This document shows positions 39,391 through 49,431 of a DNA stretch of 64,000 nt, piece after piece. Position numbers and translations under genes: made by a program. Every line of letters starts with the position of its first letter. The stretch's first letter is position 1. A model generated the notes under the pieces. That model saw nothing but the letters and a program-made list of their open reading frames with translations, had not been told where the DNA came from and did not search any database. Origin of the DNA: SAR202 cluster bacterium (GTDB lineage: Bacteria; Chloroflexota; Dehalococcoidia; Lucifugimonadales; Lucifugimonadaceae); assembly GCA_009392215.1 (NCBI GenBank), contig VFGZ01000030.1:1-64000 (forward strand), read 5' to 3'.

Positions 39391-42324
39391 CTAGTCAACT
39401 GAGTCCATGTCACCCCAGGTTGGTCCAGTTTTCGCTTCTACCAGCAGTGGGACGGTTAAATCCATGGCTTCTGGCATCATGGTTGTCACCATCATTTGCA
39501 TTTCCATCAGTTCTCCAGGGGCGATTTCAAATATTAGTTCGTCATGAACCTGGATGGACATTTTTGACTGCATTTGTTGCGTTTTCATTTCGTTTGAAAT
39601 ATTAATCATGGCAAGCTTAATAACGTCTGCCGCCGTTCCCTGTATTGGCATGTTTACGGATACTCGTTCAGCAGCTGCTCGGTGACCTGGATGGCCAGCG
39701 TTGATATCTGGCAGGTACCGTCGCCGACCGGTGACGGTCTGCGCGAAACCAGTGTCGCGAGCAAATTGTTTAGCTTGCTCTATGTGGTTGCGAATTCCTG
39801 GGTATTTGCCGAAGTAAAGATCGATGAATTCCTGTCCCTGCTTCCTAGTCAGATCTGTTTGACGAGCTACTCCGATCGGTCCAAGTCCGTAGATCACCCC
39901 AAAGTTTAGAATCTTAGCTATTCGGCGTTGATCGGCGCTTACATCCTGCACTCCGTACATTGCGCGTGCAGTGGAAGCGTGGATATCTTCACCGTTTCCA
40001 AATGCTTCTAGGAGACCAGGATCCTGTGATAGGTGTGCGAGGATCCTTAATTCGATCTGGGAGTAGTCTGCTGCCAGAAATTGCCATCCGTTTTCGAAAT
40101 CGGTAACAAATGCCTTTCGAACTTTTCTGCCAAGTTCTGTGCGTACAGGGATGTTTTGTACGTTAGGATCATTGCTTGAAAGTCGTCCGGTGGCTGAGCC
40201 GACCTGGTTGAAACTGGTGTGAACCCGTTGGGTATTGGGATTTGCCAACAGCGGTAGGGCATCAACATATGTAGATTTCAGCTTTGTCAATTCACGGAAC
40301 TTTAGTACTGCATCGGCGATTTGGTAAATCCTATCGTCAAGTCCTCGGCTTTCCTGAATTTTCTCTAAAGCATTAGCATCCATAGACCAGCCGGTCTTGG
40401 TTTTCCGAGTTTTTGGTGCCCCTAGTTCATCAATCAGCAGATTGGCTACTTGTTGGTTTGAAGCAAGATTAAGTTCGCGACCTCCGACGACGCTGGTTGC
40501 CGCCTGTTTGATTAGCTCTATTTCAGTCCCGAGTTGTTCCGACATATCCGCAAGCGCGGCTTTGTCGATGATCATGCCATTGCGTTGCATCTCGATGATG
40601 ATTGGAAGTAACGGGATTTCGATTTCTTTATTTACGTAATCGGCTTGATGATCGGGTATCTCCTGCTTGAGATATTCATACAGACGCCATGTAAAGTCAG
40701 CGTCCGATGCTGCGTACGGGCCTGCTTGTTCGATTGGCACTTCCGCCATTGTGATTTGTTTTTTTCCAACTCCTATAAGTGTCTTAATCTCAGTCATATT
40801 CTGACCGAAAAGTTGGAAAGCAAGTTGCTTCAGACCAATGGAGCGATATCCGCACAGCGCTGCAGCTATCATGGTGTCAAAGGTTAAGGCTTTTACATCA
40901 ATACCTGCGGTGCTTAACACCATCAAGTCAAAATTGGCATTGTGTGCGATTTTACCAACGGATTTATTTTCGAATATTGGGCGTAGTAGTGTAAGTCCAT
41001 CAGAGAATGAGACCTGTGTGCCTTCAGTGTGTCCAAGAGGAACGTACCAGGCATGCCCTGTTTTTATAGCGAACGAAAGACCTACCAGATCAGATGTCAT
41101 TGAGTTAAGGCCGGTTGTTTCTGTGTCGAATGCAAACTCACCATTTTTGTGAAGTTGGTCAATCATTGACTGGAAAGTGGGCGTATCCGTGACGATCTCA
41201 TACTCACCGAGTGGTTTCGGCGGGTCAGGCGGTGTCAGTGCCTCGACTGATACTGGTGGTGAGATATCATCGATCATTTCCAACTGGCTGGAAGTGCCAA
41301 TCGGAGAAGTTTCTGCAATATTGCTATTGTCAGCTTTCATTTCGTTTAAGTGATCCGATTCGAATCGTGGCATTCGATTGGCAACTAGACGTAGCTCGTA
41401 ATTCATTAGAACCTTGATTACTGCCTCCCGATCAAATTGACCGAATTCAGATTTTTCAGCGTCGAAATCAATTGGGACATCACGAACAATGGTTGTTAGA
41501 ACCAGAGCCTCGGCTGCAGTTTCACGGTGCTCGTCAAGTAAGTTCATAGCGCGCTTTGCGCCACGAAGTCCTTCGATCCGTTCGATTTCACTTAGGTTGC
41601 TGAATAAAGAAGGGAAATGCCCTAATTTCGCTAGTACGGTTCGGGCAGATTTCTTCCCCACTCCTGGAACACCGGGAATATTGTCTGAAGAATCCCCTTC
41701 GAGGGCTTTGATTTCGGCGATGTATTCAGGTCCCAGCCCATCATATCTTTCAGCTACTCCCGCAGGGTCGTACGTTCGCATTTCGCCAAAGCCGGTGTAC
41801 ATGAGTAACGAGGTTTTTTCGTCGACAAGCTGTAACTGGTCAGCGTCACCAGTTAGGATCAGGGTTTTCATGCCTTTTTCGCTTGCCTGTTTTGAAAGTG
41901 TCCCGATCAGGTCGTCCGCTTCAAATCCATCGTATTCATAGACTGGGATACCCATTGGTGCGAGGATCTCTTTAACAATTGGAATCTGCTCATGGAGAGC
42001 GGGATCGACCTCTTGTCTTTGGGCTTTGTATGCCGGAAACAGGTCCTTGCGGAATGTTGGAGCTTTTGTATCGAATGTAACCGCTATATGTGTCGGATTT
42101 TGCTCACGTATGGTCTTTAACAGCATTGTCATGAAACCACTAGCACCGGTGGTATTTTGCCCGGAAGAGGTGATTAGATGATCTCGCATAGCGAACCACG
42201 CCCTGAAAACAATCGCGTGACCATCGATTAGTAAAAATAACTGGTCATCGGTTATTGCTTTAGGAGTTGCCATATCTAGGTGATGGGAAGCCTTTAGTCC
42301 CGGTGGATTTACTGCCAGAGTCAT
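39391..42324 (-). CDS. polA: DNA polymerase I with intact-looking 3'-5' exonuclease domain
   Basis: 5' nuclease (LLIDGHAIVFRAWFAM; GVPGVGKKSA), FAFDTETTGL exonuclease motif, polymerase motifs FLAADYSQIELRILAHLS, QRRIAKILNFGVIYGLG, VHDELIFE. Confidence 0.96.
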   Translation of the reverse strand: MTLAVNPPGLKASHHLDMATPKAITDDQLFLLIDGHAIVFRAWFAMRDHLITSSGQNTTGASGFMTMLLKTIREQNPTHIAVTFDTKAPTFRKDLFPAYKAQRQEVDPALHEQIPIVKEILAPMGIPVYEYDGFEADDLIGTLSKQASEKGMKTLILTGDADQLQLVDEKTSLLMYTGFGEMRTYDPAGVAERYDGLGPEYIAEIKALEGDSSDNIPGVPGVGKKSARTVLAKLGHFPSLFSNLSEIERIEGLRGAKRAMNLLDEHRETAAEALVLTTIVRDVPIDFDAEKSEFGQFDREAVIKVLMNYELRLVANRMPRFESDHLNEMKADNSNIAETSPIGTSSQLEMIDDISPPVSVEALTPPDPPKPLGEYEIVTDTPTFQSMIDQLHKNGEFAFDTETTGLNSMTSDLVGLSFAIKTGHAWYVPLGHTEGTQVSFSDGLTLLRPIFENKSVGKIAHNANFDLMVLSTAGIDVKALTFDTMIAAALCGYRSIGLKQLAFQLFGQNMTEIKTLIGVGKKQITMAEVPIEQAGPYAASDADFTWRLYEYLKQEIPDHQADYVNKEIEIPLLPIIIEMQRNGMIIDKAALADMSEQLGTEIELIKQAATSVVGGRELNLASNQQVANLLIDELGAPKTRKTKTGWSMDANALEKIQESRGLDDRIYQIADAVLKFRELTKLKSTYVDALPLLANPNTQRVHTSFNQVGSATGRLSSNDPNVQNIPVRTELGRKVRKAFVTDFENGWQFLAADYSQIELRILAHLSQDPGLLEAFGNGEDIHASTARAMYGVQDVSADQRRIAKILNFGVIYGLGPIGVARQTDLTRKQGQEFIDLYFGKYPGIRNHIEQAKQFARDTGFAQTVTGRRRYLPDINAGHPGHRAAAERVSVNMPIQGTAADVIKLAMINISNEMKTQQMQSKMSIQVHDELIFEIAPGELMEMQMMVTTMMPEAMDLTVPLLVEAKTGPTWGDMDSVD

Positions 42325-42501
42325 TCAACTGTATGAGGTGGAAGTTTATCGCTTGAAGAGTTAGTTGTTCTGATTGTTTACACATTATTAGCAGATATCT
42401 TGTTTGTATAACTAATATGATTAGGTCTTGAAGTGAATATTGATTACAAATAATTACTGCGCAGGAACAGATTTTATTGGCCCAATTGTTTTTGAGGATG
42501 C

Positions 42502-43332
42502 TTGATGACTGACTTAAATCCGCTCGGGACCTTGGTTTCAACTGACGAATTTGCATCGTGCTGTAGTGGTGAGGTAGGTGGAGAAATTACTCATGCACAC
42601 CTGAATTCAATTAGCGAGGCTGTTCGGCATCGCTATGGTGCATTGGCAAAAACGGCGGCTGAACGGGCTCTTTCATCTGATAAGGCCTCTGATACGTTCT
42701 ACACAGAAGAACAGCGGAACGTTTTGACTGACGAAACAGCAGGAGCCTCAGCTGGCTGTGGAAATCCTGTAGGAATTGCTGATGCTAAACCTGGAGAGAC
42801 GGTTTTAGATCTTGGATCAGGAGGTGGTATCGATTGTTTTCTTGCCGCCAAAGAAGTCGGTCATACTGGTCACGTGATAGGTATCGATATGACTCCTGAA
42901 ATGCTTACTCTAGCGCGCGATAATGCTGACAAACTTCGCACCAATAATGTTGTTTTTAAGCTTGGGCATATAGAGTCGATTCCTCAGTCAGATAATTCTG
43001 TCGATCTTGTAATTTCTAACTGTGTCATAGCGCTTTCGGAGAAAAAAAAGCGGGTTTTTTCTGAGATATTCCGAATATTGAAACCTGGCGGTCGATTTGT
43101 CATTTCAGATGTTGTGAGCGAAAAACCGCTTCCAAGGGACGTTCGTAAGTCAGCGGCAGAGTGGGTTGATTGCGCAGGTGGCGCTGCTGTTATGAGCGAA
43201 TATATTGAGTTGATTGGCGAGACAGGATTCGTGGATGTTGATGTACTGGAAAAACGGACTCGTTCAAGTGGCGCTGAAGCGTGGCGTGATTTATTGATAA
43301 ATTTGACTGTTCGAGCATTCAAGAAAGTATGA
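42502..43332 (+). CDS. arsM: arsenite methyltransferase (ArsM-like) (TTG, or ATG at 42505)
   Basis: SAM motif [20 protein letters not shown]; conserved-Cys contexts SAGCGNP, SNCVIAL, VDCAGGA; IRHRYG-like [10 protein letters not shown]. Confidence 0.87.
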   Translation: MMTDLNPLGTLVSTDEFASCCSGEVGGEITHAHLNSISEAVRHRYGALAKTAAERALSSDKASDTFYTEEQRNVLTDETAGASAGCGNPVGIADAKPGETVLDLGSGGGIDCFLAAKEVGHTGHVIGIDMTPEMLTLARDNADKLRTNNVVFKLGHIESIPQSDNSVDLVISNCVIALSEKKKRVFSEIFRILKPGGRFVISDVVSEKPLPRDVRKSAAEWVDCAGGAAVMSEYIELIGETGFVDVDVLEKRTRSSGAEAWRDLLINLTVRAFKKV

Positions 43333-43413
43333 AGTTTTCTCTGCGTTTCTCCTTAGATATCCACTTGCTTTGTCATAAGTCACTTAGTTTTATTCGTTCG
43401 AGTAATAGCCATT

Positions 43414-44367
43414 ATGCTGAATAATCCATGGGCGCGAAATTATGAGAAAGATGATCATGCAGCTTTGGGTCGCGTTCGTGAATGGGCTGGAAATAAACTT
43501 GGCAGTACTGTCGACTATGGATTTGGTTATGGGACATGGGTATTCATTGGGAATGAGACAGTAATCAAGGTTGATCCCGAGGTTGGTCGGTCGGGTCGGT
43601 TTAGTCATGAGCTCGCTGTAACAGCAATGGACCTCCCTGGAGTCGCTACTCCAAATGTGATTGAAACCGGTACGCTTGAAGGTAGGGCGTGGGTCATCAT
43701 GAATCGACTTGACGGTTCTATTGCTTATAACGTCTGGCCTGGCCTTGATGCCAAGGCTCGTGAAAAATTGGTCGCTCAACTAGCTACGGCATTAAGCCAT
43801 TTACAAAAATTTCGACCTGATGCTTCGATGCTTAACGCCACGACGGAAAATTGGAGCAGGCATGTACGTGAGTCGTTTAATAGGACGCTGAGGTCTGTAG
43901 ACGCTATTGTTCCTGGGAGGATACTGACACAGTCACAGGGAGCTTTTGCTCTCTGGGCTGAAGCGCTTGAAGATCGTCCCAGGGTACTTTGCCATGGTGA
44001 TCTCTGGTTTGGGAATATTTTGGTTAACCATCAAGGGGAATTATCGGGAATTGTAGATTTCGATCGAACTGCCTTGGCACCGTCGGATTATGAACTGGAC
44101 ATGCTTTTGAGATTTTGGAATTATCCTTGGAATTTCGTTCCCGAACAATTAGAAGAGACTTACGACGAGCCACTCGATATCTTTTTGTTGAAACCAATTC
44201 TAGAACTTTGCAAAGGTGACTTAAGTGACGAGGTGTTGAGCGCTCGGCTTAGTGCGCTGGAACTGATATACCGCCTCAACCTCGTTAGTCGTTTTGGCTG
44301 GAACGATGAGAACGCCGAGATGTTTGATCGTGTTCTTGCAGGCGATTGGGTTAACGGTCTTATTTAG
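43414..44367 (+). CDS. aminoglycoside phosphotransferase-family kinase
   Basis: VLCHGDLWFGNILVNHQGELSGIVDFDRTALAPSDYELD: Brenner motif and DFD. Confidence 0.88.
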   Translation: MLNNPWARNYEKDDHAALGRVREWAGNKLGSTVDYGFGYGTWVFIGNETVIKVDPEVGRSGRFSHELAVTAMDLPGVATPNVIETGTLEGRAWVIMNRLDGSIAYNVWPGLDAKAREKLVAQLATALSHLQKFRPDASMLNATTENWSRHVRESFNRTLRSVDAIVPGRILTQSQGAFALWAEALEDRPRVLCHGDLWFGNILVNHQGELSGIVDFDRTALAPSDYELDMLLRFWNYPWNFVPEQLEETYDEPLDIFLLKPILELCKGDLSDEVLSARLSALELIYRLNLVSRFGWNDENAEMFDRVLAGDWVNGLI

Positions 44368-44527
44368 AAATTTCTAGATCGCGATCTTGTATGCTTCACC
44401 TACTCTGGTTTTGCTAATACAAAGTTAATTTATAACTATTGGCTAAGTTTTTCTAAAACGCGGAAGACTTTCCAAGTTCAGTAGGGTTTCTTTATAGAAC
44501 TTGTAAATGTTTAGGTTTTTAACATAA

Positions 44528-45133
44528 CTAATCAGCGACATCGGCTGTTGGTCGAGCCTCGAGTAGGTCGATGCCGCCTCGGACTTGCCCAAGAGTGTCA
44601 GCGATTCGTTCTTCAAGAGTGAATAAGACTTCTCTAGCGTAGTTGTCTGCACCTTTGCGACGTTCTTCAGCAGAAATCCCTGCGTCATGTAAAATCGTGT
44701 TTACCCGACTTTCTGCGTCATCGATGAGTTTCTGTGAACGACTGCTTGCCGCTTCTTCGATCTCGCTTGCGTTTTCATTGGCCTGTTTAACGATTTCAGT
44801 GTCCTGAATCATCTTGTTAGCTTTTTCTTGAGAAGTGGTAAGTAAGGTGTTTGATTGTTCTTCGGCTAATTGGCGGATGGTCGTTGCTTCTTCATCAGCG
44901 TAAGCACGAATTCGACGAGCTTCGATTTCAGCTTGTTTGATGATGGCATCTTTTTGTCTTACTACGCCTTCGGCCTCGGTTATCTCATCAGGAAGATGTT
45001 TTTTCATCTCATCAATGATCGCACTGATTTTTTGCTGGTTAACCAGTGTTCGTGCAGTGCCAGGCACGCGTCCCTTAACGATCATTTGCTCGAGGTTTTC
45101 GAGTTGTGACATGAGTGTCATTTTTGCCTCCAT
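44528..45133 (-). CDS. coiled-coil protein of unknown function (DivIVA/V-ATPase-E-like)
   Basis: Heptad-rich ~200 aa, Ala/Glu-rich; located directly downstream of coaD. Confidence 0.65.
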   Translation of the reverse strand: MEAKMTLMSQLENLEQMIVKGRVPGTARTLVNQQKISAIIDEMKKHLPDEITEAEGVVRQKDAIIKQAEIEARRIRAYADEEATTIRQLAEEQSNTLLTTSQEKANKMIQDTEIVKQANENASEIEEAASSRSQKLIDDAESRVNTILHDAGISAEERRKGADNYAREVLFTLEERIADTLGQVRGGIDLLEARPTADVAD

Positions 45134-45142
45134 GTTTCCTTT

Positions 45143-45643
45143 TCAACTAGCGTTGTCTTGCTTGGTTTGGGCGATCCTCTCAGACAGAGGCTCCCATACA
45201 TTTTGTGGAACTAGTCCCGACACATCAGCGCCGAGTGCTGCCACCTCTTTTACTCTTGATGAACTCAGGATTTGGTATTCCAGAGCGCTGAAGAGACAAA
45301 TCGTTTCTATGTCTTCAGCCATCCTGCGGTTCATTAGCGCCATTTCACTTTCGTATTCGAAATCACTGGTTATTCGAAGTCCTCTTACAATGACATCTGC
45401 ACCAATTTCACGTGCAGCATTGACGGTTAAGCCTGAGTATGACTGCACAGAAACGTTTGGGACGTGGATTATCGCTTCAGCGAACAATGATATTCGCTCG
45501 TCGATTGTGAACATTGTTCGTTTTGATGATATTTCAACAACACCTACTGTCAGGTGATCAACTGTTTTCGATGCCCGCTCAACGATGTCGATATGACCGT
45601 TGGTTACTGGATCAAATGTGCCTGGATATATCGCTATAGACAT
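45143..45643 (-). CDS. coaD: phosphopantetheine adenylyltransferase
   Basis: AIYPGTFDPVTNGHIDIVERA; VVRGLRITSDFEYESEMALMNRR; SSSRVKEVA. Confidence 0.96.
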   Translation of the reverse strand: MSIAIYPGTFDPVTNGHIDIVERASKTVDHLTVGVVEISSKRTMFTIDERISLFAEAIIHVPNVSVQSYSGLTVNAAREIGADVIVRGLRITSDFEYESEMALMNRRMAEDIETICLFSALEYQILSSSRVKEVAALGADVSGLVPQNVWEPLSERIAQTKQDNAS

Positions 45644-46213
45644 CTATTCAACACCTACGCCTGATAGTAATTTGTCCGACCGATACACTGATACTGCTGA
45701 ATCACCGTAAAGCCGATGTGTCGACAACATTAGGCCAGGGAGCATATCTGGTAATTTGGTTCTTTTTGAATGCTCAAGGAACGCGATAGCGGTTGGTGCG
45801 ATTAATCCTGCCTCATTTACACGGGTGAACAGACCTTCAAACTCATTCAGTTCGTATGGTGGATCAGCGAAAATCAGTTCGAATTCCCCTTCCAGTCTTC
45901 CGACTGCTTGAAGCGCGTTACACCTGTGCACTGTTCCTTTTGCTGCCAAATTATGTCGTTCCAGACTTTTTTTGATTTCATTACAACGTTTTGAATTTTG
46001 TTCTACAAATGAAGCGTTTTCCGCACCACGTTGCAATGCTTCAATTCCTAAAGCTCCAGTTCCTGCGTATATATCGAGAACTTGGAGACCATGGGATCCG
46101 GTCGGGCCTAGCATGGAAAACATAGCCGAACGGACCTTTGAAGTTGTTGGACGTAGAGAAGTGGCATCTTTAGATCGCCTGACGCCGGAACACCCTTTCT
46201 GTCTTTTTCTCAT
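45644..46213 (-). CDS. rsmD: 16S rRNA (guanine(966)-N(2))-methyltransferase RsmD
   Basis: LRPTTSKVRSAMFSML; VLDIYAGTGALGIEALQRGA; FADPPY. Confidence 0.94.
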   Translation of the reverse strand: MRKRQKGCSGVRRSKDATSLRPTTSKVRSAMFSMLGPTGSHGLQVLDIYAGTGALGIEALQRGAENASFVEQNSKRCNEIKKSLERHNLAAKGTVHRCNALQAVGRLEGEFELIFADPPYELNEFEGLFTRVNEAGLIAPTAIAFLEHSKRTKLPDMLPGLMLSTHRLYGDSAVSVYRSDKLLSGVGVE

Positions 46214-46500
46214 AGTGCCTTAGAATTCCGCATGGATTTCCTGATGAACTTTAGATGAGAAACGATTATTGTTTAGATTGCATGTTATTGACCATCGTCA
46301 GTTGTTACCGATTTCGGGTGTTTTACACGGAATCGATATATTTATGTGATGGGTAAACCATGTGACGCTGAATATGAAGTGGCTCTGCCTTAGAATAAAC
46401 CGGTGCATTGACGAAAGTGCGTAGTTTCTCGATGCAAACGTATAGTCGAATGATTCAGTAAGCCACCCGAATTTACGGATGAACTTTATTCAGCGAGTAT

Positions 46501-48078
46501 TTGGTCTTAATTAATTTAAGTTACCCCGAAAAAATGACGAGAGAAAAACAGGCAATTCAACCTAACGGGCAATCTAAGGCGGCTGGAGAGCGAAAACTTA
46601 TTGAAGATCGTTTAGCCAAGACGGCTGAGATTCGTTCTCGCGGTATCGACCCTTACCCACCAAGATTTAATCGAACCCATACCTCTTTGGAAGCAATTGC
46701 ACTGTTCCAATCTCTTGAGCGAGGCGGCGAAGAACCCGATCAACCAGAAAACCATATTGTTGGAGTTGCTGGGCGGGTGATGGCTCGACGAGGGCAAGGT
46801 AAGGCCTCATTTATTGACGTCAGGGATGGTTATGGTTCGATTCAAATTTTCGCTCGTCAAAATACCATGGGAGATGATTCCTACGCGATTCTTGACTTAC
46901 TCGACATTGGAGACATTATCGGTATAGAAGGAATGGTGATACGCACTCGTAGGGGTGAAATTAGTGTCGAGGCAAAAACCATCACGTTGTTGACAAAAGC
47001 TATTCGTCCACTTCCAGATAAATGGCATGGATTACAGGATCAAGAGGTACGTTTTCGGCAGCGTTATCTTGATCTCATATCTAATGAAAAGGCTATGCAG
47101 AACGCTTTAATGCGTTCTAAGATCGTTCGTTCAATGCGTGATTTCATGCATGCTCGTGGATTTATAGAAGTTGAGACACCGATTTTGGTCCCTGTCGCAG
47201 CAGGAGCACAAGCGACCCCATTTGCAACACACCATAATCAGCTAAATCGTGATTTGTATTTAAGAATAGCCACCGAGCTATATTTAAAAAAGCTCATAGT
47301 AGGCGGGATCGAACGGGTGTTTGAGATCGGTCGCCTGTTCCGTAATGAGGGCCTTGATCACGATCATAACCCCGAATTTACTACTATTGAGAGCTACCAA
47401 GCATATGCTGATTACAATGATGTTATGTGCATGGTAGAAGAGATGGTTGCTCAGATTGCCCAGGACACAACTGGTTCGATGATATTGCCAGCGATATCTG
47501 AAAAGCGGCCAGAGATTAACCTGACTCCACCTTGGCCCCGTCTTGATCTACGAAGCGAAATTATGGAGCGTACGGGGATCGATTTTGTTGAAACACGCGA
47601 TATCGAGTCTCTTTCTAATGCCATGCAAGAATGTGGTATTCACGTTGAGCCTGGATCTGATTGGGGTCGCTTGCTTGATAAAGTGATCTCCTCAGAAGTT
47701 GAGCCGAATCTCATTCAGCCTCATTTTTTGATTGACTATCCGGTTGAAATGTCTCCACTTGCAAAGCGTAAACCCGGTTCTTCCGATATTGTTGAGCGAT
47801 TTGAAGCGTTCGTCATGGGTACGGAACTAGCGAATGCTTTTACGGAGTTGAACGATCCGGTTGATCAGCGAGAACGCTTTGAGCAGCAAGAACATTTGCG
47901 CCAAGAATTCGACAATGATGAGGCTGATCGCTTGGACGAGGATTTTTTGATTGCAATTGAGCACGGGATGCCACCCACAGGAGGTTTAGGTCTAGGAATC
48001 GATCGTCTCACTATGCTCCTTGCTGGCGAAGAATCTATTCGCGAAATTTTGTTGTTTCCAGCTATGCGCAGTATTTGA
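46501..48078 (+). CDS. lysS: lysyl-tRNA synthetase class II (likely start ATG 46534)
   Basis: RQRYLDLI, FIEVETPIL, FRNEGLDHDHNPEFTTIESYQAYADYNDVM, GLGIDRLTMLL. Confidence 0.97.
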   Translation: MVLINLSYPEKMTREKQAIQPNGQSKAAGERKLIEDRLAKTAEIRSRGIDPYPPRFNRTHTSLEAIALFQSLERGGEEPDQPENHIVGVAGRVMARRGQGKASFIDVRDGYGSIQIFARQNTMGDDSYAILDLLDIGDIIGIEGMVIRTRRGEISVEAKTITLLTKAIRPLPDKWHGLQDQEVRFRQRYLDLISNEKAMQNALMRSKIVRSMRDFMHARGFIEVETPILVPVAAGAQATPFATHHNQLNRDLYLRIATELYLKKLIVGGIERVFEIGRLFRNEGLDHDHNPEFTTIESYQAYADYNDVMCMVEEMVAQIAQDTTGSMILPAISEKRPEINLTPPWPRLDLRSEIMERTGIDFVETRDIESLSNAMQECGIHVEPGSDWGRLLDKVISSEVEPNLIQPHFLIDYPVEMSPLAKRKPGSSDIVERFEAFVMGTELANAFTELNDPVDQRERFEQQEHLRQEFDNDEADRLDEDFLIAIEHGMPPTGGLGLGIDRLTMLLAGEESIREILLFPAMRSI

Positions 48079-48147
48079 CATGGGTATTCAAAGTAAATAT
48101 ATCGATAGTAATTGGTTAGTGAAAAATTTCCCTAAGAGAAACAAATA

Positions 48148-49416
48148 ATGCTTTCACTGGAAAATATTGTTCGAAATCCTGAAAAAACACGTTCAGCTTT
48201 GATGCGACGAGGGGAAGACCCTCCGATCGACCAGATTTTGGAACTGGACCAACAGCGAAAAAGACTGATCCAAGCCGCAGATACTGATCGAGCCTTGCGA
48301 AATGCGGTGAGTAAAACGATTGGCAGGGAGAAACGTAAGCCAACAGCTAAAGAGATTGCTGAAATGCGTGAGACTGGGGATCGTATCAAGTCCCATGAGA
48401 ATGATCTTGAATCGGTTTTAACAGAGATGAATGCGGTTTTGTTGTCCTTGCCAAATATTCCACTCCAGGGTGTTCCTGATGGGATGGATGAAGAATCAAA
48501 TATCATTGCTCGCACATCTGCCGGTGATACGCCAAGTCATGGCAATGCACATTGGGATGTAGGCCCGAGACTTGGGATACTGGATCTTGAAGCGGGCGCC
48601 AGTATTGCCGGGGCAAGATTTTTTGTCCTTAAGGGCAAAGGTGCCAAACTCCAACGGGCATTGGCGGGATGGATGCTCGATGTCCAAACCCAAGAGCATG
48701 GATATCTCGAGATTGATCCACCTTTGCTTGTGCGTCCGGAGACAATGACTGGTTCGGGCAACCTTCCAAAATTCAAAGACAATCTGTATCGGGATGACGA
48801 AACAGATCTTTGGCTTATACCAACGGCAGAGGTTGCGCTAAATGGATTACATCAAGGTCAAATTCTTGAACCGGGACTATTACCTTTGAAATATGTTGCA
48901 CAAACTCCTAGCTTCCGGAAGGAGCATGCTTCCGCAGGCCGAGATGTCCGTGGCATTAAACGGGTTCATCAGTTTGAAAAAGTCGAAATGTTCCGTTACG
49001 TCGAACCAGAAAATTCCGAAGTTGCTTTAGAAGAGATGGTTACTGAAGCTGAAGAATTATGCAAGCGCCTTGATCTTACTTACCGAGTTTTGGAACTTTG
49101 TGCGGGCGATATTGGATTTCAGTCAGCCAAAACTTATGACATAGAGGTTTGGTCGCCTGGATCGGCTGAGTGGTTGGAGGTTAGTTCGATTTCGACCTGT
49201 ATGGATTTTCAGGCACGTCGTAATGGCACTCGTTATAGGCGTGAAGCCGGGGATCCTACTAGGTTTCCTCACACGCTAAACGGCTCTGGATTAGCTTTGC
49301 CTAGAATATGGATAGCGATAATAGAAAACGGTCTCCAGGCGGATGGTTCAGTAGTTATTCCTGATGAATTGGTGCCGTACACTGGATGGGATCAAATTGA
49401 GTCTGGTAGCAAATAA
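48148..49416 (+). CDS. serS: seryl-tRNA synthetase
   Basis: N-terminal coiled coil; LIPTAEVALNGLHQGQIL; PSFRKEHASAGRDVRGIKRVHQFEKVEMF; LNGSGLALPR. Confidence 0.97.
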   Translation: MLSLENIVRNPEKTRSALMRRGEDPPIDQILELDQQRKRLIQAADTDRALRNAVSKTIGREKRKPTAKEIAEMRETGDRIKSHENDLESVLTEMNAVLLSLPNIPLQGVPDGMDEESNIIARTSAGDTPSHGNAHWDVGPRLGILDLEAGASIAGARFFVLKGKGAKLQRALAGWMLDVQTQEHGYLEIDPPLLVRPETMTGSGNLPKFKDNLYRDDETDLWLIPTAEVALNGLHQGQILEPGLLPLKYVAQTPSFRKEHASAGRDVRGIKRVHQFEKVEMFRYVEPENSEVALEEMVTEAEELCKRLDLTYRVLELCAGDIGFQSAKTYDIEVWSPGSAEWLEVSSISTCMDFQARRNGTRYRREAGDPTRFPHTLNGSGLALPRIWIAIIENGLQADGSVVIPDELVPYTGWDQIESGSK

Positions 49417-49431
49417 GGTGATCGATTCGTC

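Noticed and set aside
44937-45557. 206-aa + strand ORF
   Set aside because: Antisense to coaD and the coiled-coil gene; Ser/Ile-rich shadow translation.
46214-46500. Possible T-box or leader RNA upstream of lysS
   Set aside because: No recognisable T-box core sequence and no clear terminator/antiterminator; left unannotated.
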